Notes: generated from the letters alone by a model not told the origin. Positions 44,048 through 53,875 are shown, numbered from the stretch's first letter. The stretch is 64,000 bases of DNA from Holophagales bacterium (GCA_016714815.1 JADKBZ010000001.1:310001-374000), one strand, 5' to 3'. Numbers and translations: made by a program.

Positions 44048-45850
44048 GTGTGGTCCACGTGGCTTCGCCTCCCGGGAGCGAGGCTCGTCTCTCCCGCCCT
44101 CGTCGTGCCCCTGCTGGCGACGGCGGTCCTCTCCACCCGGCCCAGCCCCGATCCGGCGGGGTGCGCCTCGCTCGCGGAAGCGCTCGTGGCGGAACCGCTC
44201 CTCTCGCGGGACGGAGTCGTCGTGTCGGCCTCGGAGGCCGCCTCGCGCGCCGGCGCGCGGATCCTCGCGACGGGAGGGAACGCGGTCGACGCGGCGGTTG
44301 CGACGGCCTTCGCCCTCTCGGCCGCCGACCCTTCGGAGTCCGGACTCGGTGGCGAGAGCTGGATCCTGATCCAGCCCGTCGACGGGCCCGCGGTCGCGGT
44401 CGTCTGTCCGGCGCGGGCGCCGCGGCGGGCGAACGCGGGTCTCCTCCGCCGCTCCATCGCCGCCGTCGGAGCCGGCCATCACGCCGCGGCGGCGACTCCG
44501 ACCACCGTGGCCTCCCTCGCGCACGCGCTCGCCCGGTTCGGCACGAAGAGCCTCGCCGAGGTGCTCGCTCCGGCGATCGAGGAGGCGGAGAGAGGCTGGG
44601 TCGTCGGGTGGTACGAGGCCTCGCTCCTCCGGCCGAATGCCCGGAAGATTTCGTTCTCGCCGGTTCTCGGCCCGGTCCTCTTTCCCGGCGCCTGCGATCC
44701 GGACGGGTACCCGGCTTCCGTCGCCGCCGGCGACCGTCCGCGCCTTCCCGCGCTCGCCCGCACGCTCCGGCGCCTCGCCGAGGCGGGCGCGAAGGACTTC
44801 TACACGGGCGGGATCGCGTCGGAGATCGACGCGGACATGAGGGCTCACGCCGGGTTCGTCCGGCGCGACGACCTCGCCCGCGTCCCCGCCTCGGTCCTCG
44901 AGCTCGAGCCGGTCCGCGCTCTCTACCGCGACCGGGACATCGTGAGCATCGGGCCCCCCGCAGGGGGCGGCGTGATCGTCGGGGCGCTGCAGATTCTCGG
45001 GGCTTTCCCGCCGGAGCTCGTGAAGGGACCCTCGGTGGACGCGACCCAGCTCCTCCTCGACGCCGTGCGGATCGCGCGGGCCGACGACCAGGTCTCGGCG
45101 CTCGCCTCCCTCTCCGGTCCCTACCGCGCGCGGGCGCCGGAGCCGGCCCGCGCGACCCGCCGCGCCCGCGAGATCCGTCTCGGAAAGGCCTGGAACGCGG
45201 AAGGGCTTCGGAAGCCCGGCCCGCCCTCCCGGCAGAGCGCGGGCACGACGCAGGTCTCGGTCGTCGACGGAAAGGGGAACGCGGTCGCGATCACCCAGAC
45301 GCTGGGAGACGACTGGGGCTCCGGCGCCGCGGCCGGGAGCCTCGGCTTTCCCTACAACTCCTTCCTCTCCTGGTTCGAGCTGGAAGACCCGGCGCACGTC
45401 TCGCACCTTCGTCCGAACGCGCTCCTCCCGACGTCCGTGGCGCCGACGATCGTCCTCCGCGACGGCGCCGTCGAGATGGTCCTCGGAAGCGCGGGAAGCA
45501 GCCGGATCTCCTCGAGCATCGTGACCGTCCTCCGGAACGTCATCGACGGACGGATGAGTCTCCCCGACGCCGTCGCGGCGCCGCGGGTTCTCTGGCAGGA
45601 GGACGGGGGCGAGAGGCGCCTCATCGCGGAGGCCTCCGTCCCGGTGACGGAGGCCGTTCTCGCCGAGCTCGCGGTGCGCGGGTACGTGGACCAGTACGCC
45701 GTCCGCGAGCCGGGATGGGAGCTCGTCAAGCTCGGCGGCGTCAACTCGGTCGGATGGCACGCGGCCGCGGGAGCGTGGGAGGGAGTCGGCGACCCGCGAC
45801 GAAGGGGCGTCACCGCGGCCCCGGAACGGATCACTCCGCGCGCGCGCTGA
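44048..45850 (+). CDS. ggt: Gamma-glutamyltransferase
   Basis: A 600-residue Ntn-hydrolase of the gamma-glutamyltranspeptidase family, exported and self-cleaving. The N-terminus has a hydrophobic export segment (LVSPALVVPLLATAVLS). Family blocks include SEAASRAGARILATGGNAVDAAVA, SGLGGESWIL, and the processing site GTTQVSVVDGKGNAVAITQT near residue 400, where the second Thr would become the nucleophile. It would hydrolyse glutathione or transfer glutamyl groups in the periplasm. The GTG start at 44048 has no good Shine-Dalgarno. Its end overlaps convergent hypF by 20 bases. Confidence 0.9.
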   Translation: MWSTWLRLPGARLVSPALVVPLLATAVLSTRPSPDPAGCASLAEALVAEPLLSRDGVVVSASEAASRAGARILATGGNAVDAAVATAFALSAADPSESGLGGESWILIQPVDGPAVAVVCPARAPRRANAGLLRRSIAAVGAGHHAAAATPTTVASLAHALARFGTKSLAEVLAPAIEEAERGWVVGWYEASLLRPNARKISFSPVLGPVLFPGACDPDGYPASVAAGDRPRLPALARTLRRLAEAGAKDFYTGGIASEIDADMRAHAGFVRRDDLARVPASVLELEPVRALYRDRDIVSIGPPAGGGVIVGALQILGAFPPELVKGPSVDATQLLLDAVRIARADDQVSALASLSGPYRARAPEPARATRRAREIRLGKAWNAEGLRKPGPPSRQSAGTTQVSVVDGKGNAVAITQTLGDDWGSGAAAGSLGFPYNSFLSWFELEDPAHVSHLRPNALLPTSVAPTIVLRDGAVEMVLGSAGSSRISSSIVTVLRNVIDGRMSLPDAVAAPRVLWQEDGGERRLIAEASVPVTEAVLAELAVRGYVDQYAVREPGWELVKLGGVNSVGWHAAAGAWEGVGDPRRRGVTAAPERITPRAR

Positions 45851-48254
45851 TCCGCCTCTCCGCCCCGATGCGCGCGGCGGCGACCATCACCTGCCCGAGG
45901 GCGATGCCGCCGTCGTTCGGCGGGACGAGGCGGTGGGTCAGGACCTCGAAGCCCTCTGCGGCGAGCCGGGCACCCGTCCGTTCCAGGAGAAAGCGGTTCT
46001 GGAAGCAGCCCCCGGAGAGCGCGACGCGGGGCGCGCCGGCGAGACGCGCGACGGCCGCGATGCCGTCGACGAGGGCGTTGTGGAAGCGGGCGGAGCGGAT
46101 CGCGACCCCGGCGCCGCGCGCGCCGTCCTCGAGGAGAGCGAGGAGGAGCGGCTCCCAGTCGAGAAGCGCGGGGGCGCCGGGAGACGGGGAGGCGACGAGA
46201 GGGAAGGGGTAGGCGCCTCGCTCGGCCGGATCGGCGAGCGCCTCGAGCGCCATCGCCGCCTGCCCCTCGAAACCCGCCTTCGGGTGGAGGCCGACGAGCG
46301 CCGCGACGGCGTCGAAGAGGCGCCCCGCGCTCGTCGTGACGGGGCTCTGCGTCCCGGTGGCGATCATCCGTGCGAGGAGCGCGCGCTCGGTGCCGGAGAA
46401 GGAGGCGACGGGCGCGAGGTCGTCGCGCGAGAGCGCGGCCTCGCCGAAGAGCGCGAGGAGGAGCGAGAGCGCGGCCCGGCGCGGCTCTTTCACCGCGGCG
46501 TCCCCGCCGGGAAGACGGAAGGGCCGAAGGTGCGCGACGCGGGCGTACCCCGTCGCGTCGCCGAGGAGGAACTCGCCCCCCCAGACCGTGCCGTCGGCGC
46601 CGTAGCCGGTGCCGTCCCAGGTGACGCCGAGGGCCGGGCCCTCGGTGACGTTCTCCGCCAGGCACGAGGCGAGGTGGGCGTGGTGGTGCTGGACGCCGGC
46701 GAGCCGGAGCCGCCCCTCGCGCGCGGCCCGCAGGATCGCGGGCGGAAGCGGTCCCTCGGACTCGTCTCCCGCGGCGGCCCGGAGCGCCCAGCGCGTGGAG
46801 AGGTAGTCGGGGTGGAGGTCGTGCGCGATCGCCACCGGCTCGGACTCCCAGAGCTGCAGGAGATCGGTGAGGACCCGCTCGAACGCGGCGAGGGCCTCCG
46901 GCGTCTCGAGGTCCCCGACGTGCTGCGAGAGGACGACCTCGCGTCCGAGGCCGAGGCCGACGGCGTTCTTCAGGTGCGCGCCGACCGCGAGGACGGACGG
47001 GACCTGCGTGGCGACCGGGACGGGGAGCGGCGCGAAGCCCCGCGCGCGTCGGAGGAGCTGGAGCCCGTCGCCGAAGAGCCAGCCGACGCTGTCGTCCACG
47101 TGCCGCTCGACGGGGCGGTCGTGAACGAGGAAGAGGTCGGCGATCGCGCCGAGCCTCTTCACGGCCTCGAGCTCGTCCGTCGCGATCGGCTCGTCGGAGA
47201 GGTTGCCGCTCGTGGCGACGAGGGGCGCGTCGACGGCCGCGAGGAGGAGGTGGTGGAGCGGCGTCGCGGGGAGCATCACGCCGAGGCGCGTCGACTCCGG
47301 GGCGACGTTCGTCGCGATCGTCGGAGAAAGCCCGGGGTCACCGGTGCCGGCGACTCCGGGCGCATTCCCGGAGGCGAGGCGCGGGAGGAGGAGGATCGGC
47401 GCCTCCGCGGAGAGGAGCCAGCGCTCCGCCGCCGCCGACACCTCGCAAAGGGCGCGCGCGGCGGCGACGTCCCTCACCATGAGCGCGAGCGGCTTCTCGC
47501 GCCGCACCTTCCCGGCGCGAAGGCGCGCGACGGCGGTCTCGCTCCGCCCGTCGCAGCAGAGGTGGAAGCCCCCGAGCCCCTTCACCGCGACGATCCTCCC
47601 GCCCCGGAGCGCCTCCGCGGCGAGGCGAAGCGCCTCGTCGTCGCAGGCGACCGGCTCCCCGGCGGCGTTCCAGAGCGCGAGGCGCGGCCCGCACTCCGGG
47701 CACGCCGTCGGCTGGGCGTGGAAGCGCCGGTCGCGCGGCTCCTCGTACTCGCGCCGGCAGGCGGCGCAGAGCGGGAAGCCGCGCATCGTCGTGTTCGGCC
47801 GGTCGTACGGCAGCGTCCGGACGATGGTGAAGCGCGGGCCGCAGTTCGTGCAGTTGAGGAACGGGTAGCGGAACCGGCGGTCCGCCGGGTCGTTCAGCTC
47901 GGCGAGGCAGTCGTCGCACGTCGCGAGGTCGGGAAGGACAGAGACGCTCTTCTCCCCGCCGCCCGTGCTCCTGCGGATCTCGAAAGACCTGAACCCCACA
48001 GGCTCGAGCCAGGAGACGGAGACGCCGCGAACGACGGCCCGGGGGGGAGCCTCGGTCTCCACGCGCGCGCGGAACGCCTCGAGCTCTCCGGCCGCTCCCT
48101 CCACCTCGATCTCCACGCCGCGGACGTCGTTGAGGACCCAGCCGGCGAGCCCGAGCTCCGTCGCGAGCCGGTAGACGAAGGGACGGAACCCGACCCCCTG
48201 GACGGCGCCGCGGATCTCGACGCGAAGCCTCTTCGACGGGCCCAGGAGGGTCAC
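45831..48254 (-). CDS. hypF: Carbamoyltransferase HypF
   Basis: An 807-residue four-part enzyme that makes the cyanide ligands of NiFe hydrogenases from carbamoyl phosphate. An acylphosphatase domain begins GAVQGVGFRPFVYRLA; two zinc-finger modules follow (CDDCLAEL, CTNCGPRF, CAACRREY, CPECGPRL); then a YrdC-like domain (VAVKGLGGFHLCCDG) and the Kae1-like carbamoyltransferase (GVQHHHAHLASC, LSGGCFQN). All parts look complete. The GTG start overlaps the selB stop as GTGA. With hypA it implies a working hydrogenase somewhere in this genome. Confidence 0.95.
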   Translation of the reverse strand: MTLLGPSKRLRVEIRGAVQGVGFRPFVYRLATELGLAGWVLNDVRGVEIEVEGAAGELEAFRARVETEAPPRAVVRGVSVSWLEPVGFRSFEIRRSTGGGEKSVSVLPDLATCDDCLAELNDPADRRFRYPFLNCTNCGPRFTIVRTLPYDRPNTTMRGFPLCAACRREYEEPRDRRFHAQPTACPECGPRLALWNAAGEPVACDDEALRLAAEALRGGRIVAVKGLGGFHLCCDGRSETAVARLRAGKVRREKPLALMVRDVAAARALCEVSAAAERWLLSAEAPILLLPRLASGNAPGVAGTGDPGLSPTIATNVAPESTRLGVMLPATPLHHLLLAAVDAPLVATSGNLSDEPIATDELEAVKRLGAIADLFLVHDRPVERHVDDSVGWLFGDGLQLLRRARGFAPLPVPVATQVPSVLAVGAHLKNAVGLGLGREVVLSQHVGDLETPEALAAFERVLTDLLQLWESEPVAIAHDLHPDYLSTRWALRAAAGDESEGPLPPAILRAAREGRLRLAGVQHHHAHLASCLAENVTEGPALGVTWDGTGYGADGTVWGGEFLLGDATGYARVAHLRPFRLPGGDAAVKEPRRAALSLLLALFGEAALSRDDLAPVASFSGTERALLARMIATGTQSPVTTSAGRLFDAVAALVGLHPKAGFEGQAAMALEALADPAERGAYPFPLVASPSPGAPALLDWEPLLLALLEDGARGAGVAIRSARFHNALVDGIAAVARLAGAPRVALSGGCFQNRFLLERTGARLAAEGFEVLTHRLVPPNDGGIALGQVMVAAARIGAERRISARAE

Positions 48255-50161
48255 TCCACGACGCGCGCGTCGCCGACGCGCCGCGTCCGCCTCTTCCGGT
48301 CGAGGTATTCCAGGAGCGGGATGAGGTACTTCCTCGAAAGGCCGAGGAGGTCGCGGAAATCGCCGACGCTCATCGTCCTCCCCGTCTCCGCCGCGACCTT
48401 CTCCTCGATCCCGGCGAGGAAGGCGGAGTGGGCGATGACGTCGGGCGAGAGCCGGACGAGCGCGCCCCCCTTGATCAGGTGCGCCACGAGGCCCTCGACG
48501 ACCTGGTTCTTCGTCCCGAGAGCCTTGGCGAGGTCGTGGGTCCGCGGGGCCTCGAATCCCGCCGTCCGCCACGCCTCCTCGATCCGCTTCGCGAAGCCGC
48601 CCGCCTCGTCGGTCACTCCCGACGGCGCGGAGCCGGCCGGCCCCGCCTGGTCGCCCGCGACTACGAGCCGCTTCGCGGCCGCGAGCGTCGCGAGCCACGC
48701 CTCCCCGGTCGCCTCGGGCAGCTCCCGGGCGATCTTTCCGAGGAGCTCGCGGCGCCCGACGAAGAGCGTCGGGACGCCTGCCTTTCTCCGCTCGGCGAAA
48801 AAGGCGTCGGCGCGCGTCGCCATCTCGATCGAGGCCGAAGCGGCGACGGCGAGAGTCGGGGAGAGCTTCAGCGCCGAGCCGGAGGCGACGAGGGTCTCCA
48901 CGTGACCGGCGGCGGCCTCGGCGGGAATCCCGAGGCGCTGCGCCAGGGCAGGAACGTCGAGGCCGGCCGGCCCCGCCTCCGAGAGGAAGAGGGTCGCGAC
49001 GGAGCGTTCGTCGCCCTCGCGGAGGACGGCGACCGAAGCGGCGCGGAGGGGATTGCGACGGCGGACGCGGGGGCGCGCGGTGTCCAGGACCCGTCCTCCG
49101 CCGATCGTCTCCTGCGGAGACGGGCGGCGGAGGACGAAGCGGTCCCCGCGGCGGACGGCGACCGGCTCGCGGCAGGTGATCTGCGCAACGGCCCGGCTTC
49201 CGGGCGGGAGCGGCGCCGAGGCGTCCTCCCCTTCGCCCAGGAGGTGGAGCCTCGCCGGGACGTCGGCCGTTCCGGAGTGGAAGCGGACGGAGAGGGAGTC
49301 CTCGAGCGTCCCGTCGAGGCTCGCGAGAGCGGTCAGGTCGACGGTCAGGAGAGTCGCGGGAGAGAGAGTCCCGGGGGCGACGAGACACATCCCGCGGGTC
49401 AGCTCCGCCGATTCGATTCCCGCGAGGTTCAGGCTCGTCCTCTCGCCCGCCTCGGCGACGGGGCGCTCCTCGCCGTGGACCTCCACGCGCCGGACGCGCA
49501 GCTCCTCGCCCGACGGGAAGAGCACGAGGCGGTCTTCCGGCCGGATCCGCCCCGAATCGAGCGTCCCGGTGACGACCGGCCCGAACCCCTTCATCGAGAA
49601 GGACCGGTCGACCCAGAGGCGCGTCGGGCGCGCGGAGGGGTTGCGCCGGACGGAGCGCCGGGCGGCCGTCGTGAGCGCGGTCCGGAGGCCGTCGAGGCCG
49701 CTCCCGGTGACCGCCGAGACGGCGACGAGCGGGGCGCTCTCGAGAAACGTGCCGGCGACCAGGTCCCGCAGCTCGGCCTCGACGACCGCCCCGGTCTCCT
49801 CGTCCACGAGGTCGGCCTTCGTCCGGACGAGGATGCCGCAGCTCACGTCGAGGAGCGTGAGGATGTCGAGGTGCTCGCGGGTCTGAGGCATGACCGAGTC
49901 GTCCGAGGCGACGACGAGGAGCGCGACGTCGATGCCGGCGACGCCGGCGACCATCGTCCGGACGAACTTCTCGTGCCCGGGGACGTCGACGAAGGAGAAG
50001 ACCGTGCCGCCCCACTCCGCGTGGGCGAAGCCGAGATCGATCGTGATCCCGCGCGCCTTCTCCTCCGGGAGCCGGTCGGGGTCGGTTCCGGTCAGCGCCT
50101 TCACGAGCGCGCTCTTGCCATGGTCGATGTGTCCTGCGGTGCCGACGAGAACGCGCGCCAT
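48251..50161 (-). CDS. selB: Selenocysteine-specific elongation factor SelB
   Basis: A 636-residue translation GTPase. The G domain has GHIDHGKSALVKALTG, DVPGHEKFVR and RTKADL; beta-barrel domains follow, and the C-terminal winged helices that bind the SECIS hairpin occupy the last ~250 residues (DFRDLLGLSRKYLIPLLEYLDR near the end). SelB brings Sec-tRNA to in-frame UGA codons. No selA, selC, selD or evident selenoprotein gene is in the window. It is translationally coupled to hypF. Confidence 0.93.
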   Translation of the reverse strand: MARVLVGTAGHIDHGKSALVKALTGTDPDRLPEEKARGITIDLGFAHAEWGGTVFSFVDVPGHEKFVRTMVAGVAGIDVALLVVASDDSVMPQTREHLDILTLLDVSCGILVRTKADLVDEETGAVVEAELRDLVAGTFLESAPLVAVSAVTGSGLDGLRTALTTAARRSVRRNPSARPTRLWVDRSFSMKGFGPVVTGTLDSGRIRPEDRLVLFPSGEELRVRRVEVHGEERPVAEAGERTSLNLAGIESAELTRGMCLVAPGTLSPATLLTVDLTALASLDGTLEDSLSVRFHSGTADVPARLHLLGEGEDASAPLPPGSRAVAQITCREPVAVRRGDRFVLRRPSPQETIGGGRVLDTARPRVRRRNPLRAASVAVLREGDERSVATLFLSEAGPAGLDVPALAQRLGIPAEAAAGHVETLVASGSALKLSPTLAVAASASIEMATRADAFFAERRKAGVPTLFVGRRELLGKIARELPEATGEAWLATLAAAKRLVVAGDQAGPAGSAPSGVTDEAGGFAKRIEEAWRTAGFEAPRTHDLAKALGTKNQVVEGLVAHLIKGGALVRLSPDVIAHSAFLAGIEEKVAAETGRTMSVGDFRDLLGLSRKYLIPLLEYLDRKRRTRRVGDARVVE

Positions 50162-50208
50162 GGACGGAGTATCCGGGATCGCGGCCCGTGTGGCATCATC
50201 TGCCGTTC

Positions 50209-50907
50209 ATGAAGACGACGACGACCCGGCCCCTCACCGAGGAGGAGCGCCGGAAGCTCGAGGACCTGCTGAAGCCGAAACGCAGGGAGAAGCCGGCGTT
50301 CGTCATGGCCATCCTGGTGGCCGTCCCGTTGACGTTCGCGCTCTTCGTCTTCCTGAACCTCCTCCTCCCCGGACCCGCCCTCCCCAAGCTCCTCGTCGCC
50401 CTCGGCCTCGGAGGAAGCGGCGCCTGGTTCTACGGGAAGCGGGCGACGGCGAAGTACGAGGAGTCGTTCCAGCCCGCCCCCGAGGTCCAGGAAGTCCTCA
50501 GGAAGGACCTCGCCGAGGGGCGGGCCGCGGTGACCCGGTACGACGTGGAGTCCGTCGTGAAGGTCGCGGCCGAGCGGGAGCGCCTCGTCCTTTCGACCTG
50601 GTTCGTGAAGCGGACGGACGGCGTCGTGAGCTTCCTCGTGCAGCCGGACCTCATGGAGGCCGAGCTCGCGGGAGATTTTCCGGCGACCGCCTTCGAGATC
50701 GCGACGGGAGAGTCGAGCCACTTCGTCGTCTCGGTGAAACGCCTCGGCGAGAGGCTCGATCCCGTGAAGGTCCGCTCGCCGCTCTCGGACGGCGAGTGGG
50801 AGGAGATCGGCGACGAGGCCGACGCGCCGGTCCCCCTTTCGTGGGACGAGGTTCTCGAGCGGGCGGTCCGGAACCCGCTTCGCGCGAAGAACGCGAAGAA
50901 GGAGTAG
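50209..50907 (+). CDS. Uncharacterised two-TM membrane protein
   Basis: A 232-residue protein with a charged, Lys-rich N-terminus (PLTEEERRKLEDLLKPKRR), two adjacent membrane segments (about residues 30-72) and a soluble C-terminal domain with no family I recognise (PEVQEVLRKDLAEGRAAVTRYDVESVV, WEEIGDEADAPVPLSWDEVL). A GTG at 50188 would add seven residues. No strong ribosome-binding site is seen for either. It is divergent from selB, and the convergent FAD gene ends seven bases after it. Confidence 0.6.
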   Translation: MKTTTTRPLTEEERRKLEDLLKPKRREKPAFVMAILVAVPLTFALFVFLNLLLPGPALPKLLVALGLGGSGAWFYGKRATAKYEESFQPAPEVQEVLRKDLAEGRAAVTRYDVESVVKVAAERERLVLSTWFVKRTDGVVSFLVQPDLMEAELAGDFPATAFEIATGESSHFVVSVKRLGERLDPVKVRSPLSDGEWEEIGDEADAPVPLSWDEVLERAVRNPLRAKNAKKE

Positions 50908-50913
50908 TCCCCC

Positions 50914-52560
50914 TCAGTATTCCGGGCCCGAGACCGGCTGCGCGCCGGACGGCGGGGGCGCCTCCCCCGCGAGCCGGGCCCTCACGGCGCGCGCCACGCG
51001 CAGGCCGTCGAGCGACGCCGAGACGATCCCGCCCGCAAAGCCCGCCCCTTCGCCGGCGGGAAAGAGGCCGGGCAGCGACGGCGACTCGCACGCCTCGTTC
51101 CGCTCGATCCGGATCGGCGACGAGGTGCGCGACTCGGGGGCGACGAGGACCGCTTCCTCCGAGACGAAGCCGCGCATCTTCCGGTCGAAGAAGCGGAGCG
51201 CCTCGCCGAGAGCTTCCAGGTAGGGCGCTGGATAGACGGCGTCAAGACGGCTCGGGACGCAGGCGGGCGTGTAGGTCCCCCGCGGGAGCGGTCGCGGCGC
51301 GCGGCCGGAGAGGAAGTCGGTCACGCGGATCGCGGGCGCCGCGTAGCTCCCGCCCCCCGCCGCGAAGGCGGCCCGCTCCACGCGGCGCTGGAACGCGACC
51401 CCGCGGAGGACCTCCGGGCCCTCCTCCGCCGCGAAGTCGGCGGGGTGCGTCTGGACGACGAGGCCGGAGTTCGCGAAGCCCGACGCGCGCTTGTAGCGCG
51501 ACATCCCGTTCGTCACGACCCCTCCCGCCTCCGACGAGCAGGCGATCACCTCCCCGCCGGGGCACATGCAGAAGGTGTAGACCCCGCGACCGCCGGAGGC
51601 CTGCGCGGTCATCTTGTAGTCGGCCGGCATCACGCCGCACGAGGAGGCGACGCGCCCGTACTGGATGAGGTCGACGTCGTCCTGCGGGTGCTCGATCCGC
51701 ACCCCCATCGCGAAGGCCTTCGACGACATCGCGAGGCCCCGGGAGTGGAGCCTCTCGACCGTGTCCCTCGCGGAATGGCCGAGGGCGAAGATCGCCGCGT
51801 CGCACGGGACCTCCTCGCCTCCCGCCAGGACGAGGCCGCGGAGGGGGCCGTCCTCCCCCTCGCGGAGGACGTCGGCGACCCTGGCCCGGTAGCGCATCTC
51901 GGCGCCGCGGTCGATCAGGTGCTTTCGGATGTTGCGCAGGACGACGACGAGCCGGTCGGTCCCGATGTGCGGCTTGCCGTCGTAGAGGATCGTGTCGGGG
52001 GCGCCGAAGCGGTGGAGCGTCTCGAGGACGACGGCGATCTTGTCGTGCCGCTTGCCGCACGTCAGCTTGCCGTCGCTGAACGTCCCCGCCCCTCCCTCGC
52101 CGAACTGGACGTTCGAGTCGGGGTCGAAATCGCCCGATTTCCAGAAGCGCATCACCTTCCGGTAGCGCTCCTCGGCCGCGTCTCCCCGCTCGAGGACGAC
52201 GAGAGAGACCCCCGCGTCGGCGAGGGCGAGCGCCGCGAAGAGGCCGGCCGGCCCGGTCCCGACGACGGCGACGCGCGCGGAGCGCTCGAGCGGCGGGAGG
52301 AGAAGCTCCGGGCCTCGTGGCGTTGGCGCCGGCTCGAGGGTGAGCGGCGGCTCCGGCGAGGGGACGGGCGGCGCGGGCAGCGTCAGCTCGACGGCGTACT
52401 CGTAGACGAGGTCCGGCCTCTTGCGGGCGTCGAGCGAGCGGCGAACGACCGCCAGCTCCGACACCGAGCCGGGTTCCAGGCCGAGGAGGCGGGTGACGAG
52501 GTGCTCGTCGGGCGCCTGCGGGGCGCGGACTCTCACCCCGGAAAGGCGGTATCGCGGCAC
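50914..52560 (-). CDS. FAD-dependent dehydrogenase
   Basis: A 548-residue flavoprotein of the 'NAD(FAD)-utilizing dehydrogenase' family. After an ~85-residue N-terminal domain (VRVRAPQAPDEHLVTRLL, a ferredoxin-like fold in relatives), the Rossmann motif is VAVVGTGPAGLFAALALADAG. Further family blocks are FGEGGAGTFSDGKLTCGKR, GHSARDTVERLHSRGL, CMCPGGEVIACSSEAGG and the C-terminal FPAGEGAGFAGGIVSASLDG. Substrate unknown. The GTG start at 52560 keeps the N-terminal domain; only 18 bases separate it from the divergent CYTH gene. Confidence 0.85.
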   Translation of the reverse strand: MPRYRLSGVRVRAPQAPDEHLVTRLLGLEPGSVSELAVVRRSLDARKRPDLVYEYAVELTLPAPPVPSPEPPLTLEPAPTPRGPELLLPPLERSARVAVVGTGPAGLFAALALADAGVSLVVLERGDAAEERYRKVMRFWKSGDFDPDSNVQFGEGGAGTFSDGKLTCGKRHDKIAVVLETLHRFGAPDTILYDGKPHIGTDRLVVVLRNIRKHLIDRGAEMRYRARVADVLREGEDGPLRGLVLAGGEEVPCDAAIFALGHSARDTVERLHSRGLAMSSKAFAMGVRIEHPQDDVDLIQYGRVASSCGVMPADYKMTAQASGGRGVYTFCMCPGGEVIACSSEAGGVVTNGMSRYKRASGFANSGLVVQTHPADFAAEEGPEVLRGVAFQRRVERAAFAAGGGSYAAPAIRVTDFLSGRAPRPLPRGTYTPACVPSRLDAVYPAPYLEALGEALRFFDRKMRGFVSEEAVLVAPESRTSSPIRIERNEACESPSLPGLFPAGEGAGFAGGIVSASLDGLRVARAVRARLAGEAPPPSGAQPVSGPEY

Positions 52561-52578
52561 AGTGGGTATTCTAGGGAG

Positions 52579-53146
52579 ATGTCGGACGGACCACTCGAAA
52601 CCGAAGTGAAGTTCCGGGTCGAAGGGCGCGAGCTCCTCGAGGAGCGTCTCCGGGCCCTCGGCGCCACGCACGGAGAGGTCGAGAACGAGGTGAACCTCCT
52701 CCTCGACGACGACGAGACGTCGCTGCGCCTCGGCGGCAGGGCCCTCCGGGTCCGGACGGTCGACGGCGTGGGTCTCCTCACCTTCAAGGGGCCGGCCTCG
52801 TTCGAAGGGGGCGTCAAGTCGCGGCTCGAGCTGGAGAGCTGCGTCGACGACCCGGGCGCCGTCCTCGCCCTCCTCGAGGCCCTCGGCTACCGGCCCCGCT
52901 TCCGGTACGAGAAGCGGCGGACGACGTGGCGCTTCGAGGACCCCTCGCGGCCGCTCGTCGTCGTCGACGAGACGCCCCTCGGCCTCTTCGCCGAGATCGA
53001 GGGGGGGGCACGAAGCCATCTTCACGCTGGCGGGCGAGCTGGGCGTCGCCGAGAGCGACTTCCTCCACGCCTCCTACTGGGGTCTCTGGCAGGCGGCTCG
53101 CGAGGCCGACCCGGGCCTTCCCCACGACATGCTCTTCCCGCGATGA
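52579..53146 (+). CDS. CYTH-domain phosphatase/cyclase, frameshifted
   Basis: About 188 residues after correction. It is a CYTH-fold enzyme, with the defining ETEVKFRV at residues 7-14 followed by the Glu/Lys/Arg pattern of the triphosphate tunnel (LRVRTVDG, LTFKGP, KSRLELE, RRTTWRF, VVVDETPLGLFAEIEG). Family members are class IV adenylate cyclases or thiamine-triphosphatases. The frame is lost at a run of G following ATCGAG (53001-53007); one G fewer continues HEAIFTLAGELGV and ends in MLFPR at 53146. AGGGAG abuts the ATG. The end overlaps the next gene (ATGA). Confidence 0.8.
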
Positions 53147-53871
53147 AGGCGCTCGTCCCGGCGGCGGGCTTCGGCACGCGCTTTCGCCCCGCCACCCTGA
53201 CGACGCCCAAGCCGCTCCTCCCGCTCCTCGGCGTCCCGATCCTCGTCCGGCTCTTCCGGCACCTGGGCTCCGAGGGGGTTACGTCGGCCGTCGTGAACGC
53301 CCACCACCTCGCCGAGGCGCTGATGGCGGCCGTCGGCGATTCGTGCGAGGGAATTCCCGTCGCCTGGTCGCCGGAAGAGCCGATCCTCGGGACGGCGGGA
53401 GCGATCCGCCGGGCCGCCGAGCGGGGCCTTCTCGGCGACGAGCCGTTCCTCGTCGTCAACGGCGACGTCTTCACGACGCTCCCCTTCGCCCCGCTTCGGG
53501 CCGCGTTCGCCGCGCCCGGAGTCGTCGCCGCCCTCGGCGTCCTTCCGCACGCGGTGCCGGGGGAGACCGCGCTCTGGGGAGACGCCGCGGGGCGGCTCGT
53601 CTCGCTCGGCAACGAACGTCCCTTCGCCGGGGCGACCGGCCCCTGGCTCTTCACCGGCCTCCAGCTCGCCTCGCCCGCTCTCGTCGCGAGGATCCCGCCC
53701 GGCGTCTCGGAGCTCGCGCGGGACGTTCTGCGCCCCTCGACCCAGAAACGGGACGGCGCCTTCGCGCTCGTCCCGTACCGGGTTCCCGGGGACGGCCTCT
53801 GGTTCGACCTCGGCTCCCCGGCCCGGCTCGAGGCGGCCGAGGCGGCGATCGCCGCCTCGGGCCTGGCCTGA
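53143..53871 (+). CDS. Sugar-phosphate nucleotidyltransferase
   Basis: A 242-residue GT-A nucleotidyltransferase of the MurU/mannose-1-phosphate guanylyltransferase group. It begins KALVPAAGFGTRFRPATL with the nucleotide loop, then TTPKPLLPLLGVPIL, the metal Asp in VVNGDVFT, and WFDLGSPARL near the C-terminus. It would make an activated sugar for the envelope; substrate and nucleotide cannot be read from sequence. ATG 53143 overlaps the CYTH stop. Confidence 0.85.
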   Translation: MKALVPAAGFGTRFRPATLTTPKPLLPLLGVPILVRLFRHLGSEGVTSAVVNAHHLAEALMAAVGDSCEGIPVAWSPEEPILGTAGAIRRAAERGLLGDEPFLVVNGDVFTTLPFAPLRAAFAAPGVVAALGVLPHAVPGETALWGDAAGRLVSLGNERPFAGATGPWLFTGLQLASPALVARIPPGVSELARDVLRPSTQKRDGAFALVPYRVPGDGLWFDLGSPARLEAAEAAIAASGLA

Positions 53872-53875
53872 AGCC

